Of a stretch of 64,000 nt of DNA, positions 1 to 11,440 are shown in pieces; within the stretch, counting starts at the first letter, position 1; each line of letters begins with the position of its first letter. The notes beneath the pieces are model-generated. The model saw nothing but the letters and a program-made list of their open reading frames with translations, ran no database searches and was not told the DNA's origin. The DNA comes from Pseudorasbora parva (Eukaryota > Chordata > Actinopteri > Cypriniformes > Gobionidae): contig NC_090184.1 of assembly GCF_024679245.1 (NCBI RefSeq), forward strand, positions 5,001-69,000, read 5' to 3'. Position numbers and translations under genes: made by a program.

Positions 1-745
1 CCCTAACCCTAACCCTAACCCTAACCCTAACCCTAACCCTAACCCTAACCCTAACCCTAACCCTAACCCTAACCCTAACCCTAACCCTAACCCTAACCCT
101 AACCCTAACCCTAACCCTAACCCTAACCCTAACCCTAACCCTAACCCTAACCCTAACCCTAACCCTAACCCTAACCCTAACCCTAACCCTAACCCTAACC
201 CTAACCCTAACCCTAACCCTAACCCTAACCCTAACCCTAACCCTAACCCTAACCCTAACCCTAACCCTAACCCTAACCCTAACCCTAACCCTAACCCTAA
301 CCCTAACCCTAACCCTAACCCTAACCCTAACCCTAACCCTAACCCTAACCCTAACCCTAACCCTAACCCTAACCCTAACCCTAACCCTAACCCTAACCCT
401 AACCCTAACCCTAACCCTAACCCTAACCCTAACCCTAACCCTAACCCTAACCCTAACCCTAACCCTAACCCTAACCCTAACCCTAACCCTAACCCTAACC
501 CTAACCCTAACCCTAACCCTAACCCTAACCCTAACCCTAACCCTAACCCTAACCCTAACCCTAACCCTAACCCTAACCCTAACCCTAACCCTAACCCTAA
601 CCCTAACCCTAACCCTAACCCTAACCCTAACCCTAACCCTAACCCTAACCCTAACCCTAACCCTAACCCTAACCCTAACCCTAACCCTAACCCTAACCCT
701 AACCCTAACCCTAACCCTAACCCTAACCCTAACCCTAACCCTAAC
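1..745. repeat. Terminal telomere, (CCCTAA)n
   Basis: About 124 uninterrupted copies of CCCTAA with no variant repeat. The C-rich strand reads 5' to 3' from base 1, so this is a left chromosome end with TTAGGG telomeres. Unlike the interstitial tracts further in, which contain many CCTAA, CTAA and CCCCTAA variants, this tract is perfectly regular, as expected for DNA recently made by telomerase. It joins subtelomeric sequence at a shared AAC near 743-745. Confidence 0.98.
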
Positions 746-2549
746 TTCACTAGACAAAAAAATAGATACTAACGTAGTCCCTACTCCTACCCTAATCCTA
801 CCCATCACAAACCAGTTTGCATTAACCCTAATTTGAAAATCCTTTAGACAAAAAAATAGATATTAACCTAGCCCTTACTCCTACCCTAATCCTACCCGTC
901 ACAAACCCACTGGCATCAACCTTATTGACAAACACCTTAATAGACACTAACGTAGCTCCTACTCCTACCCTAAACCTACCCATCACAAACCTACTCGCAT
1001 CAACCCTAATTAGAAAATCCATTAGACAAAAAAATTAGATACTAACCTAGCCCTTGCTCCTACCCTAATCCTACCCAACACAAACCCACTGGCATCAACC
1101 CTATTGACAAAAACCTTAATTCAAAACTCCATAGACACTAACGTAGCTCCTACTCCTACCCTAAACCTACCCATCACAAACCTACTCGCATCAACCCTAA
1201 TTAGAAAATCCATTAGACAAAAAATTAGGTACTAACCTAGCCCTTACTCCTTCCCTAATCCTACCCGACACAAACCCACTCGCATCAACCCTATCGACCA
1301 AAACCCTAAATTCAAAATTCCATTAGACAAAAAAATAGATACCAATATAAGCCCTACTCTTACAATACCCATTGTAAAAAACCATATAGGCTATACTTGC
1401 GCGTCAAGTAACCAATTAACCAAAAAAAATCCCAAAAGCAAACTCCTAATTCAACCTATACAACTAATATTATCTAGGACAGGGTGACTAACAACCCACA
1501 CACAAACTCCACCCACAAACCCAATTCTTGACCAAGATTTTAACCCTTAAAGCCAGACAGGAAGTTGTCGTATTTCATTAACGAAAGATATTACCGTATC
1601 GGGACAAAGACCAAAAGTACCGTCCTAATCACCACTCCTGACCACCCCAAACCCAATCAACTCGGACCTTTCCTTCAAAGTATGCGTCCGTTTTTATAAA
1701 AGCACTTTTTCTATTAAAACGCCTATATCTCGGAAAAGAAAGCACGCACCAAGGCCAAACTCAACCTCATAACATCTCTCTGTAATACCTGTCACACCAT
1801 AAAACCCTGAACTTCTGGGACCTTTCCTTACTAAATGCACCATTTCCTATCAAGCCACACATCGCGGCCTAAGGGGGCGCTAGAGTCTCACACGGGGGCA
1901 CGTTCAATAGGCCCTATCCTCACCCTTCTTTGACGTGAATATCAACACTATAGCCCAACTCAACACAGAGATATAGTCCATCTAAGTTGACACCTCGATA
2001 ATCACCCTTTCAATCATTTAATCACCTTTTACCTAGACTTCAAATCCCCTGACCTGTTACATAGACTTCAAATTCCCTGACCTTTTACCACATACCGAAA
2101 TACTCCACCTATGGGAGGATTGCAATGCTGGATCAGGATTATCGGGCTTCGGCTTGGTTCGCTGGTCCAGAGCAAGTTCAGATTGGAAACTTTGCAATTC
2201 CTAAAAACCAGGAAAGGAAACAAGAACAATCACTTTCATCAGTAAAACTTACCCATCAGACTAACCAAACCGAAAAGAACGGATTATAACAAACTTTACC
2301 CCAGTGTTCATAATTGATGGAAACATAAAGACAGAAGTTTCTTAAAACAACAAAACCAAAAGATAAAATAAGCTACTCACCTTGCCCATAAGCCAAAAAA
2401 GGCATTGCTCCTAGACGGGAGCCAATCACAGGCGACACAGTATAGTCTGACAGGCGTCGGCCAGTGCCCCTCCTCATTCTCCCTACTTCAAACCTTTCCA
2501 GACGAGTTCTGGCTTGGGGGGAGATGTTGTAATTTTCCCTAACCTAACC
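746..2549. repeat. Left-truncated copy of the 6.9 kb subtelomeric unit
   Basis: Matches the last 1.8 kb of the full unit (equivalent to 34249-36052, offset 33,503). It begins inside the telomere-like minisatellite and ends at the short CCCTAACCTAACC motif where interstitial telomere repeats start. It carries the same variants as the full distal units, for example CCATCTAAG near 1978 and TTTTACCTAGAC near 2030. No coding sequence is seen; the only open frame is a minisatellite translation. Confidence 0.9.
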
Positions 2550-2635
2550 CTAACCCTAACCCTAACCCTAACCCTAACCCTAACCCTAACCTAACCCTAA
2601 CCCTAACCCTAACCTAACCCTAACCCTAACCCTAA
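2537..2635. repeat. Interstitial telomeric sequence
   Basis: CCCTAA repeats interrupted by several CCTAA variants, between two truncated 6.9 kb copies. The same irregular pattern and length recur at 36040-36138, so both derive from one event. Confidence 0.95.
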
Positions 2636-4115
2636 TCCTACCCAACACAAACCCACTGGCATCAACCCTATTGACAAAAACCTTAATTCAAAACTCCATA
2701 GACACTAACGTAGCTCCTACTCCTACCCTAAACCTACCCATCACAAACCTACTCGCATCAACCCTAATTAGAAAATCCATTAGACAAAAAATTAGGTACT
2801 AACCTAGCCCTTACTCCTTCCCTAATCCTACCCGACACAAACCCACTCGCATCAACCCTATCGACCAAAACCCTAAATTCAAAATTCCATTAGACAAAAA
2901 AATAGATACCAATATAAGCCCTACTCTTACAATACCCATTGTAAAAAACCATATAGGCTATACTTGCGCGTCAAGTAACCAATTAACCAAAAAAATCCCA
3001 AAAGCAAACTCCTAATTCAACCTATACAACTAATATTATCTAGGACAGGGTGACTAACAACCCACACACAAACTCCACCCACAAACCCAATTCTTGACCA
3101 AGATTTTAACCCTTAAAGCCAGACAGGAAGTTGTCGTATTTCATTAACGAAAGATATTACCGTATCGGGACAAAGACCAAAAGTACCGTCCTAATCACCA
3201 CTCCTGACCACCCCAAACCCAATCAACTCGGACCTTTCCTTCAAAGTATGCGTCCGTTTTTATAAAAGCACTTTTTCTATTAAAACGCCTATATCTCGGA
3301 AAAGAAAGCACGCACCAAGGCCAAACTCAACCTCATAACATCTCTCTGTAATACCTGTCACACCATAAAACCCTGAACTTCTGGGACCTTTCCTTACTAA
3401 ATGCACCATTTCCTATCAAGCCACACATCGCGGCCTAAGGGGGCGCTAGAGTCTCACACGGGGGCACGTTCAATAGGCCCTATCCTCACCCTTCTTTGAC
3501 GTGAATATCAACACTATAGCCCAACTCAACACAGAGATATAGTCCACCTAAGTTGACACCTCGATAATCACCCTTTCAATCATTTAATCACCTTTTACGT
3601 AGACTTCAAATCCCCTGACCTGTTACATAGACTTCAAATTCCCTGACCTTTTACCACATACCGAAATACTCCACCTATGGGAGGATTGCAATGCTGGATC
3701 AGGATTATCGGGCTTCGGCTTGGTTCGCTGGTCCAGAGCAAGTTCAGATTGGAAACTTTGCAATTCCTAAAAACCAGGAAAGGAAACAAGAACAATCACT
3801 TTCATCAGTAAAACTTACCCATCAGACTAACCAAACCGAAAAGAACGGATTATAACAAACTTTACCCCAGTGTTCATAATTGATGGAAACATAAAGACAG
3901 AAGTTTCTTAAAACAACAAAACCAAAAGATAAAATAAGCTACTCACCTTGCCCATAAGCCAAAAAAGGCATTGCTCCTAGACGGGAGCCAATCACAGGCG
4001 ACACAGTATAGTCTGACAGGCGTCGGCCAGTGCCCCTCCTCATTCTCCCTACTTCAAACCTTTCCAGACGAGTTCTGGCTTGGGGGGAGATGTTGTAATT
4101 TTCCCTAACCTAACC
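2636..4115. repeat. Left-truncated 6.9 kb unit, module variant
   Basis: Corresponds to the last ~1.48 kb of the full unit. It starts at TCCTACCCAACAC directly after telomere repeats and ends at the shared CCCTAACCTAACC edge. It differs from full distal units at CCACCTAAG (near 3544) and TTTTACGTAGAC (near 3594). It shares these differences and the exact left breakpoint with 36139-37618 and 38325-39804, so the three copies descend from one truncation event. Confidence 0.9.
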
Positions 4116-4143
4116 CTAACCCTAACCCTAACCCTAACCCTAA
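4103..4143. repeat. Short interstitial telomeric sequence
   Basis: About six CCCTAA-type repeats joining a truncated 6.9 kb copy to the hairpin-rich 420 bp element. Confidence 0.93.
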
Positions 4144-4563
4144 GCCCAATCGACTGGGCGTGCCCCAATTAGTATATACACCAATTTTGTTCCACCTAGC
4201 ACAAAAGGAAGCAAAATGCACCGGGGGGTGCAATATCACAAAAGGTGCAATATCATATCTCGGCACCTGGTGGCGCTAGAGGCATGGGACCAAGCCCAAT
4301 CGACTGGGCGTGGCCTAATTAGTATATGGGCGAAGGTTGCTCCCCCTAGGACCAAAGGGGGTGGAGTTAAAGCGGGGGTGCACTTGTGGGGGTGCAAAAC
4401 CATATCTCGAAAAGGGGAGGAGCTAGAGGGATGGGACCACGCCCAATCGACAGGGCGTGGCCTAATTAGTATAAGGGCGAAGTTTCTGCCCCCTAGGACC
4501 AAAGGGGGCGGAGTTACGGGGGGGGTGCACTTCAAGGGGGTGCACTTTTCGTTTTTATCCCTA
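4144..4563. repeat. Hairpin-rich 420 bp subtelomeric element, copy 1
   Basis: Made of three diverged ~148 bp internal repeats starting at 4144, 4294 and 4441, each opening with GCCCAATCGAC. The third repeat forms an 8 bp stem, CCACGCCC with GGGCGTGG. A second hairpin, CCCCCT-AGGACCAA-AGGGGG, occurs in repeats two and three, with a G-C pair added in the third. The element is flanked on both sides by telomere repeats. Opposed open frames of 116 and 99 residues overlap on the two strands, but they simply follow the internal repeats and resemble no protein family, so I treat the element as noncoding. It occurs identically at 37647 and 39833. It could be a short nonautonomous mobile element, but no terminal repeats or target duplication were found. 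Confidence 0.75.
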
Positions 4564-5047
4564 TAACCTAACCCTAACCCTAACCCTAACCCTAACCCTA
4601 ACCCTAACCCTAACCCTAACCCTAACCCTAACCCTAACCTAACCTAACCCTAACCCTAACCCTAACCCTAACCCTAACCCTAACCCTAACCCTAACCCTA
4701 ACCCTAACCCTAACCCTAACCCTAACCCTAACCCTAACCCTAACCCTAACCCTAACCCTAACCCTAACCCTAACCCTAACCTAACCTAACCCTAACCCTA
4801 ACCCTAACCCTAACCTAACCCTAACCCTAACCCTAACCCTAACCCTAACCCTAACCCTAACCCTAACCCTAACCCTAACCCTAACCCTAACCCTAACCCT
4901 AACCCTAACCCTAACCCTAACTAACCCTAACCCTAACCCTAACCCTAACCCTAACCCTAACCCTAACCCTAACCCTAACCCTAACCCTAACCCTAACCCT
5001 AACCCTAACCCTAACCCTAACCCTAACCCTAACCCTAACCCTAACTA

Positions 5048-5080
<33 letters not shown>

Positions 5081-5852
5081 CCTAACCCTAACCCTAACCC
5101 TAACCCTAACCCTAACCCTAACCCTAACCCTAACCCTAACCTAACCCTAACCCTAACCCTAACCCTAACCCTAACCCTAACCCTAACCCTAACCCTAACC
5201 CTAACCCTAACCCTAACCCTAACCTAACCCTAACCCTAACCCTAACCCTAACCCTAACCCTAACCCTAACCCTAACCCTAACCCTAACCCTAACCCTAAC
5301 CCTAACCCTAACCCTAACCTAACCCTAACCCTAACCCTAACCCTAACCCTAACCCTAACCCTAACCCTAACCCTAACCCTAACCTAACCCTAACCCTAAC
5401 CCTAACCCTAACCCTAACCCTAACCCTAACCCTAACCCTAACCCTAACCCTAACCCTAACCCTAACCCTAACCCTAACCCTAACCCTAACCCTAACCCTA
5501 ACCCTAACCCTAACCCTAACCTAACCCTAACCCTAACCCTAACCCTAACCCTAACCCTAACCCTAACCCTAACCCTAACCCTAACCCTAACCCTAACCCT
5601 AACCCTAACCCTAACCCTAACCCTAACTAACCCTAACCCTAACCCTAACCCTAACCCTAACCCTAACCCTAACCCTAACCCTAACCCTAACCCTAACCCT
5701 AACCCTAACCCTAACCCTAACCCTAACCCTAACCCTAACCCTAACCCTAACCCTAACCCTAACCCTAACCCTAACCCTAACCCTAACCCTAACCCTAACC
5801 CCTAACCCTAACCCTAACCTAACCCTAACCCTAACCCTAACCCTAACCCTAA
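4564..5852. repeat. Long interstitial telomeric tract with variant repeats
   Basis: About 1.29 kb of CCCTAA interspersed with single-base-deleted or inserted repeats (CCTAA, CTAA, CCCTAAA, CCCCTAA). Variants are clustered, for example repeated CCTAACCTAA near 4638 and 4782. It is the longest internal telomere tract in the window and looks like an ageing former terminus. It ends at AACCC shared with the following unit. Confidence 0.95.
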
Positions 5853-8545
5853 CCCATACCCCTTCCTCCGACCCTGACCCCCCACCCCATCCCAACCCCA
5901 ACCAACACACTAACCTTGGCCTACCAAAAAAATACTACAAACAAACCACTGACATCTACCTAAAAGATCAGGATTAGTTCACCATACATTAGAACCCAAA
6001 AAACAATTGTGGTTCTTTTTAGAAAAAACATAGCAATTGGGCTGGAGACACACGTTTGGGACTGATCCCCCAGACGGGCCGCCTCAGAGGAGGGTGTCTA
6101 GTGTTTAAAGAGCCGAAACACCCGATGATACTGAGGTACGCTACTGAAGATGTGTCTCAAACATTTCCCTCAGACATCTCACTTGAGGGAGTAAGAATCT
6201 CAAAGCAATACACTATCATTACCCACACTCCCACACTAACTCTAGCCACCACAAATCCACTCACATCAACCCTACCAAACCCATTTTTTACACCAAAAAA
6301 ACTTACCCACTAAGGCATCTTTTGACCAGAAAACGCTTTTCAAAAAACCATAAAATATAGAACTACCCCCACTCCTACACTAACCCTACCCATCACAAAA
6401 CCTATTGGCATTAACCCTATCGACTAAAACCCTAATGTGAAACTCCACAAAACAAAAATAGATATTTTAACGTAACCCTTATTCCAACCCTAACCCTACC
6501 CATCACAGACCCACTTGTATCAACCCCATCCACTAAAACCCCAATTTTGACAAAAATAGATACTAATGTAACCCTTACTCCTACCCTAATCCTACCCATC
6601 ACAAACCCACTCGCATTAACCCTAATTTCAAACTTCATTGGACAAAAAATAGAGGCTAACCTAACCCTTACTCCTACCCTAACCCTACCCATCACAGACC
6701 CACTCGCATCAACCCTATCGACAAAAACCTTAACTCCAAACTTCACTAGACAAAAAAATAGATACTAACGTAGTCCCTACTCCTACCCTAATCCTACCCA
6801 TCACAAACCAGTTTGCATTAACCCTAATTTGAAAATCCTTTAGACAAAAAAATAGATATTAACCTAGCCCTTACTCCTACCCTAATCCTACCCGTCACAA
6901 ACCCACTGGCATCAACCTTATTGACAAACACCTTAATAGACACTAACGTAGCTCCTACTCCTACCCTAAACCTACCCATCACAAACCTACTCGCATCAAC
7001 CCTAATTAGAAAATCCATTAGACAAAAAAATTAGATACTAACCTAGCCCTTGCTCCTACCCTAATCCTACCCAACACAAACCCACTGGCATCAACCCTAT
7101 TGACAAAAACCTTAATTCAAAACTCCATAGACACTAACGTAGCTCCTACTCCTACCCTAAACCTACCCATCACAAACCTACTCGCATCAACCCTAATTAG
7201 AAAATCCATTAGACAAAAAATTAGGTACTAACCTAGCCCTTACTCCTTCCCTAATCCTACCCGACACAAACCCACTCGCATCAACCCTATCGACCAAAAC
7301 CCTAAATTCAAAATTCCATTAGACAAAAAAATAGATACCAATATAAGCCCTACTCTTACAATACCCATTGTAAAAAACCATATAGGCTATACTTGCGCGT
7401 CAAGTAACCAATTAACCAAAAAAAATCCCAAAAGCAAACTCCTAATTCAACCTATACAACTAATATTATCTAGGACAGGGTGACTAACAACCCACACACA
7501 AACTCCACCCACAAACCCAATTCTTGACCAAGATTTTAACCCTTAAAGCCAGACAGGAAGTTGTCGTATTTCATTAACGAAAGATATTACCGTATCGGGA
7601 CAAAGACCAAAAGTACCGTCCTAATCACCACTCCTGACCACCCCAAACCCAATCAACTCGGACCTTTCCTTCAAAGTATGCGTCCGTTTTTATAAAAGCA
7701 CTTTTTCTATTAAAACGCCTATATCTCGGAAAAGAAAGCACGCACCAAGGCCAAACTCAACCTCATAACATCTCTCTGTAATACCTGTCACACCATAAAA
7801 CCCTGAACTTCTGGGACCTTTCCTTACTAAATGCACCATTTCCTATCAAGCCACACATCGCGGCCTAAGGGGGCGCTAGAGTCTCACACGGGGGCACGTT
7901 CAATAGGCCCTATCCTCACCCTTCTTTGACGTGAATATCAACACTATAGCCCAACTCAACACAGAGATATAGTCCATCTAAGTTGACACCTCGATAATCA
8001 CCCTTTCAATCATTTAATCACCTTTTACCTAGACTTCAAATCCCCTGACCTGTTACATAGACTTCAAATTCCCTGACCTTTTACCACATACCGAAATACT
8101 CCACCTATGGGAGGATTGCAATGCTGGATCAGGATTATCGGGCTTCGGCTTGGTTCGCTGGTCCAGAGCAAGTTCAGATTGGAAACTTTGCAATTCCTAA
8201 AAACCAGGAAAGGAAACAAGAACAATCACTTTCATCAGTAAAACTTACCCATCAGACTAACCAAACCGAAAAGAACGGATTATAACAAACTTTACCCCAG
8301 TGTTCATAATTGATGGAAACATAAAGACAGAAGTTTCTTAAAACAACAAAACCAAAAGATAAAATAAGCTACTCACCTTGCCCATAAGCCAAAAAAGGCA
8401 TTGCTCCTAGACGGGAGCCAATCACAGGCGACACAGTATAGTCTGACAGGCGTCGGCCAGTGCCCCTCCTCATTCTCCCTACTTCAAACCTTTCCAGACG
8501 AGTTCTGGCTTGGGGGGAGATGTTGTAATTTTCCCTAACCTAACC
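5853..8545. repeat. Left-truncated leading copy of the distal 6.9 kb array
   Basis: Corresponds to the last 2.69 kb of the 6877 bp unit and heads the tandem array. It begins at CCCATACCCC after telomere repeats, with microhomology AACCC to the native sequence at 12728. It contains the telomere-like minisatellite (about 6230-7400), a ~1 kb stretch with no recognisable gene (7400-8460) and the 87 bp insertion carrying the terminal motif. Small open frames here are low-complexity translations of the minisatellite. Confidence 0.88.
6230..7400. repeat. Telomere-like minisatellite (~95-100 bp unit)
   Basis: Roughly ten diverged repeats share a core of ACTCCTACCCTAATCCTACC, then CATCACAAACCCACTCGCAT, AACCCTAATT and GACAAAAAAATAGATACTAA. 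The first part looks like decayed CCCTAA repeats. Equivalent stretches lie at about 13107-14277, 19984-21154, 26861-28031, 33737-34907 and 48890-50130, with partial ones at 746-1377, 2636-2950, 36139-36450, 38325-38640, 40380-40890 and 42122-43150. Minus-strand open frames of 64-158 residues rich in G-R-V-R-V are translations of this repeat, not genes. Confidence 0.85.
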
Positions 8546-8547
8546 TT
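8461..8547. repeat. 87 bp insertion bearing the telomere-like edge motif
   Basis: Aligning the unit junction with its own internal repeat at about 9265-9300 shows an extra segment here. It is flanked by GGCCAG at 8455-8460 and 8548-8553, resembling a 6 bp target duplication. Its right end reads TTTTCCCTAACCTAACC. This is the exact place where every truncated copy passes into telomere repeats, while full tandem units read through. It also contains a small hairpin, CCAGA-CGAGT-TCTGG. Confidence 0.55.
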
Positions 8548-8560
8548 GGCCAGAGCCATC

Positions 8561-10310
8561 GGACTAGACATACTGTTCTATGCACAGGATCCTGAACAAA
8601 TGGGCCCACAAATTAGATAAGATCCTCATCCCCTCCGGTTTCTCTCCTGCCCTCCGTGGTCGGTGGAGAAACGGGATGGGGAGACGAATCGAACCCAGAC
8701 AGGTTCGTTGGAAAATGTGAGACCCAGACAGGCCGCACATTTTCTGGTTCGTCCTCTTAAAAAAGGATCTCAATTTTAGGAGACACATGGTCAAAAATTC
8801 CCCTTTATCTAACCACTAGGTGACTGCCTTAGACCAGGATTAAACTCCGTGATTCGATCCTCACCACAGGCCAAAATACTTAACCATTGGGGGGTTTTGC
8901 GATGCTGGGTCAGGATTATCGAGCTTCGGCCTGATTCGCTGATCCAGAGCAAGTTCAGACCGGAAACTTCGCAATTCCTAAAAACCAGAAAGGGAAACAA
9001 AAATAATCATAAAATTATCAGTAAAGGTTAGCCATGACCCCACTAAAACTTACTCATCGAACTAACCCAACCGAACGAAACGGATAACAAAAACCACACC
9101 TACTTTTATAACCTTCCACCTAACTGAATAAGACAAAAACCACAGAAGTTTCATAAATTATCAAAAGGATATATATATTAAAAAAATTATACGCCACCCA
9201 CCTGACCCAAAAGCCCAAAAAAAAGGCACTGCTCCCAACGGGAGCCAATCACAGGCGACAACAGTATAGTCTGGCATGCGCAACCAGAGTCATCAGACTA
9301 AGACATACTGTCCCATGCACATGATCCAGTACAAATGGGCCCACAAATTAGATAGAAGATCCTCATCCCCTCCGGTTTCTCTCCTGCCCTCCGTGGTTGG
9401 TAGAGAAACGGGATGGGGAGACGAATCGAACCCAGACAGGTTCATTGGAAAATGTGAGACCCAGACAGGCCGCACATTTTCTGGTTCGTCCTCTTAAAAA
9501 AGGATCTCAATTTTAGGAGACACATGGTCAAAAATTCCCCTTTATCTAACCACTAGGTGACTCCCTTAGACCAGGATTAAACTCCGTGATTCGATCCTCA
9601 CCACAGGCCAAAATACTTAACCATTGGGGGGTTTTGCGATGCTGGGTCAGGATTATCGAGCTTCGGCCTGATTCGCTGATCCAGAGCAAGTTCAGACCGG
9701 AAACTTCGCAATTCCTAAAAACCAGAAAGGGAAACAAAAATAATCATAAAATTATCAGTAAAGGTTAGCCATGACCCCACTAAAACTTACTCATCGAACT
9801 AACCCAACCGAACGAAACGGATAACAAAAACCACACCTACTTTTATAGCCTTACACCTAACTGAATAAGGAGAAAAACCACAGAAGTTTCATAAATTAAC
9901 AAAAGGATATATATATATATATTAAAAAAATTATACGCCACACACCTGACCCAAAAGCCCCCAAAAAAGGCACTGCTCCTAACGGGAGCCAATCACAGGC
10001 GACAACAGTATAGTCTGGCATGCGCAACCAGAGTCATCAGACTAAGACATACTGTCCCATGCACATGATCCAGTACAAATGGGCCCACAAATTAGATAAA
10101 AGATCCTCATCCCCTCCGGTTTTCTCTCCTGAACTTGCATAAATTAACAAAAGGATATAAAATAAATCAATACACCACCCACCTGACCCATAAGCTAAAA
10201 AAAGGCACTGCTCTTAACGGGAACCAATCACAGGCGACATGTGTAACCAGAGTCATCGGACTAGACATACTGTTCCATGCACATGATCCCTCTCAAATTT
10301 TAGGAGATAC
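8561..10310. repeat. Internal ~737 bp repeats of the 6.9 kb unit
   Basis: Two consecutive ~737 bp copies (about 8561-9285 and 9286-10028) share CATACTGT, GGGCCCACAAATTAGATA, GAATCGAACCCAGACAGG and GATTATCGAGCTTCGG. They are followed by two partial copies starting near 10028 and 10247. An older diverged relative forms the end of the unit (about 8100-8455). Open frames of 60-76 residues recur in each copy on both strands, which reflects repeat structure and not coding. Small AT microsatellites (near 9169 and 9907) vary in length between copies. Confidence 0.8.
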
Positions 10311-10430
10311 ATGATCAAAAAAATCCCCGTTCACTATTAAACTACCCCTTAACCTACCCACCCCACTCCACTCCACCCCTTAACCTATCCACCCCCCCAC
10401 AACCTACCCCTTAATCTAAATCCTACCATC

Positions 10431-11400
10431 TTGCAAACCACACACTCTAAACACAAAACTACGGAAAAGTTAGTTTACTGTTTCTTTAAGGGTACGATAA
10501 ACGACATTCGTTGTCAAATTTCGATAAATGGCATTCGCCATCGTGATCCGAAAAATGACACTCATCGCCAACAATCCATGAGCCGACTTTTACCGTCAAC
10601 CTTTCAGGAATCGTTTTTCGCTTAAAGACAATTCAGAGGTCGACCTTTACGATCGCCTTTTCATGAATTGTTCTTCAACCATCGACTTTCGTCGACAACA
10701 ATTCATGGGTCAACTTTTACCGTCGACTTTTCATGAATCGTTATTCACGAACACATGTTCATGCAATTCATGTATTGACTTTTACCGTCAACCTTTTATG
10801 AATGTCGTAGCCATTATTTGAACTAAAAAACCAAGACAGAGTGACTCAGCGGAACACCTTTTCTATCCACGGTGACACAAAATGCCTTCTGGGAAATAAC
10901 TTATAAAAACTTATCATCCTGAAAGTACACCTTCTAAAAATAAAAAATCAATCATCTTTTCTTTTAAAGAAGGAACAAACAGCGTTTACCAAAGAGATTT
11001 GTTCACCATTTAGAGCCTTTTTTAATGATATGCGAAATCCACAAATACAGGAGTTGTTTTTTACCTTTAAACTTTCAAAAATCGTTTTTCGTTTATCAAA
11101 GATGATTCAGGGATTGACGCTTACCATCAACCCTTCATGAATCATTCTTCGATCATCGACTTTCATCGACAAACAATTCATGAGTCAACTTTTACCGTCA
11201 ACCAATCATGAATCATTATTCACGAATAAACGTTTGTGAGTATTTCATGGATTGACTTTTACCGTCAACTTTCATGAATCTCGTGATTTAAACCTAAAAA
11301 CCACAATACAGCGACTCAACGGAACACCTTTTCTATCCGCGGTGACACAAGATGCCTTATGGGTAATAACCTATAAAACTTACCCTCTTGCAAACAACAC
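10431..11400. repeat. Diverged direct duplication (~470 bp offset)
   Basis: The half around 10560-10915 and the half around 11050-11385 align with an offset of 470 bp, for example GGAACACCTTTTCTATCC at 10851 and 11321. Each half contains several short variants of GACTTTTACCGTCAAC followed by CATGAATC. AT-rich with no gene. It lies immediately upstream of the GC-rich block. Confidence 0.7.
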
Positions 11401-11440
11401 GCTCTATACATGACACTGCGGAAAACTTAACCGCCTTTTT

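Noticed and set aside
4216..4566. 116-residue open frame in the hairpin-rich element, with a 99-residue frame on the opposite strand
   Set aside because: Both frames follow the three internal noncoding repeats and overlap completely; neither resembles a protein family. Identity across three copies is explained by recent segmental duplication.
5623..5910. Minus-strand 95-residue open frame rich in Arg-Val dipeptides, and similar Arg/Val, Leu/Gly, Pro/Asn frames at 40250, 42047, 61418 and 63414
   Set aside because: These are translations of telomere repeats, which lack stops in some frames. There is no non-repeat sequence with coding character.
6110..6190. Possible box C/D snoRNA (GATGAT followed by CTGA)
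   Set aside because: The C box is imperfect, the D box follows too closely, and there is no terminal stem.
8800..9560. tRNA-like motifs on the minus strand (GGTTCGATTCG near 8690, GGATCGAATCAC near 8856, CACCTAGTGGTTAGAT near 8820)
   Set aside because: They resemble A and B boxes of a tRNA-derived SINE, but no cloverleaf can be completed, the stems do not fit, and box spacing is inconsistent. They may be remnants; not supported as an RNA gene.
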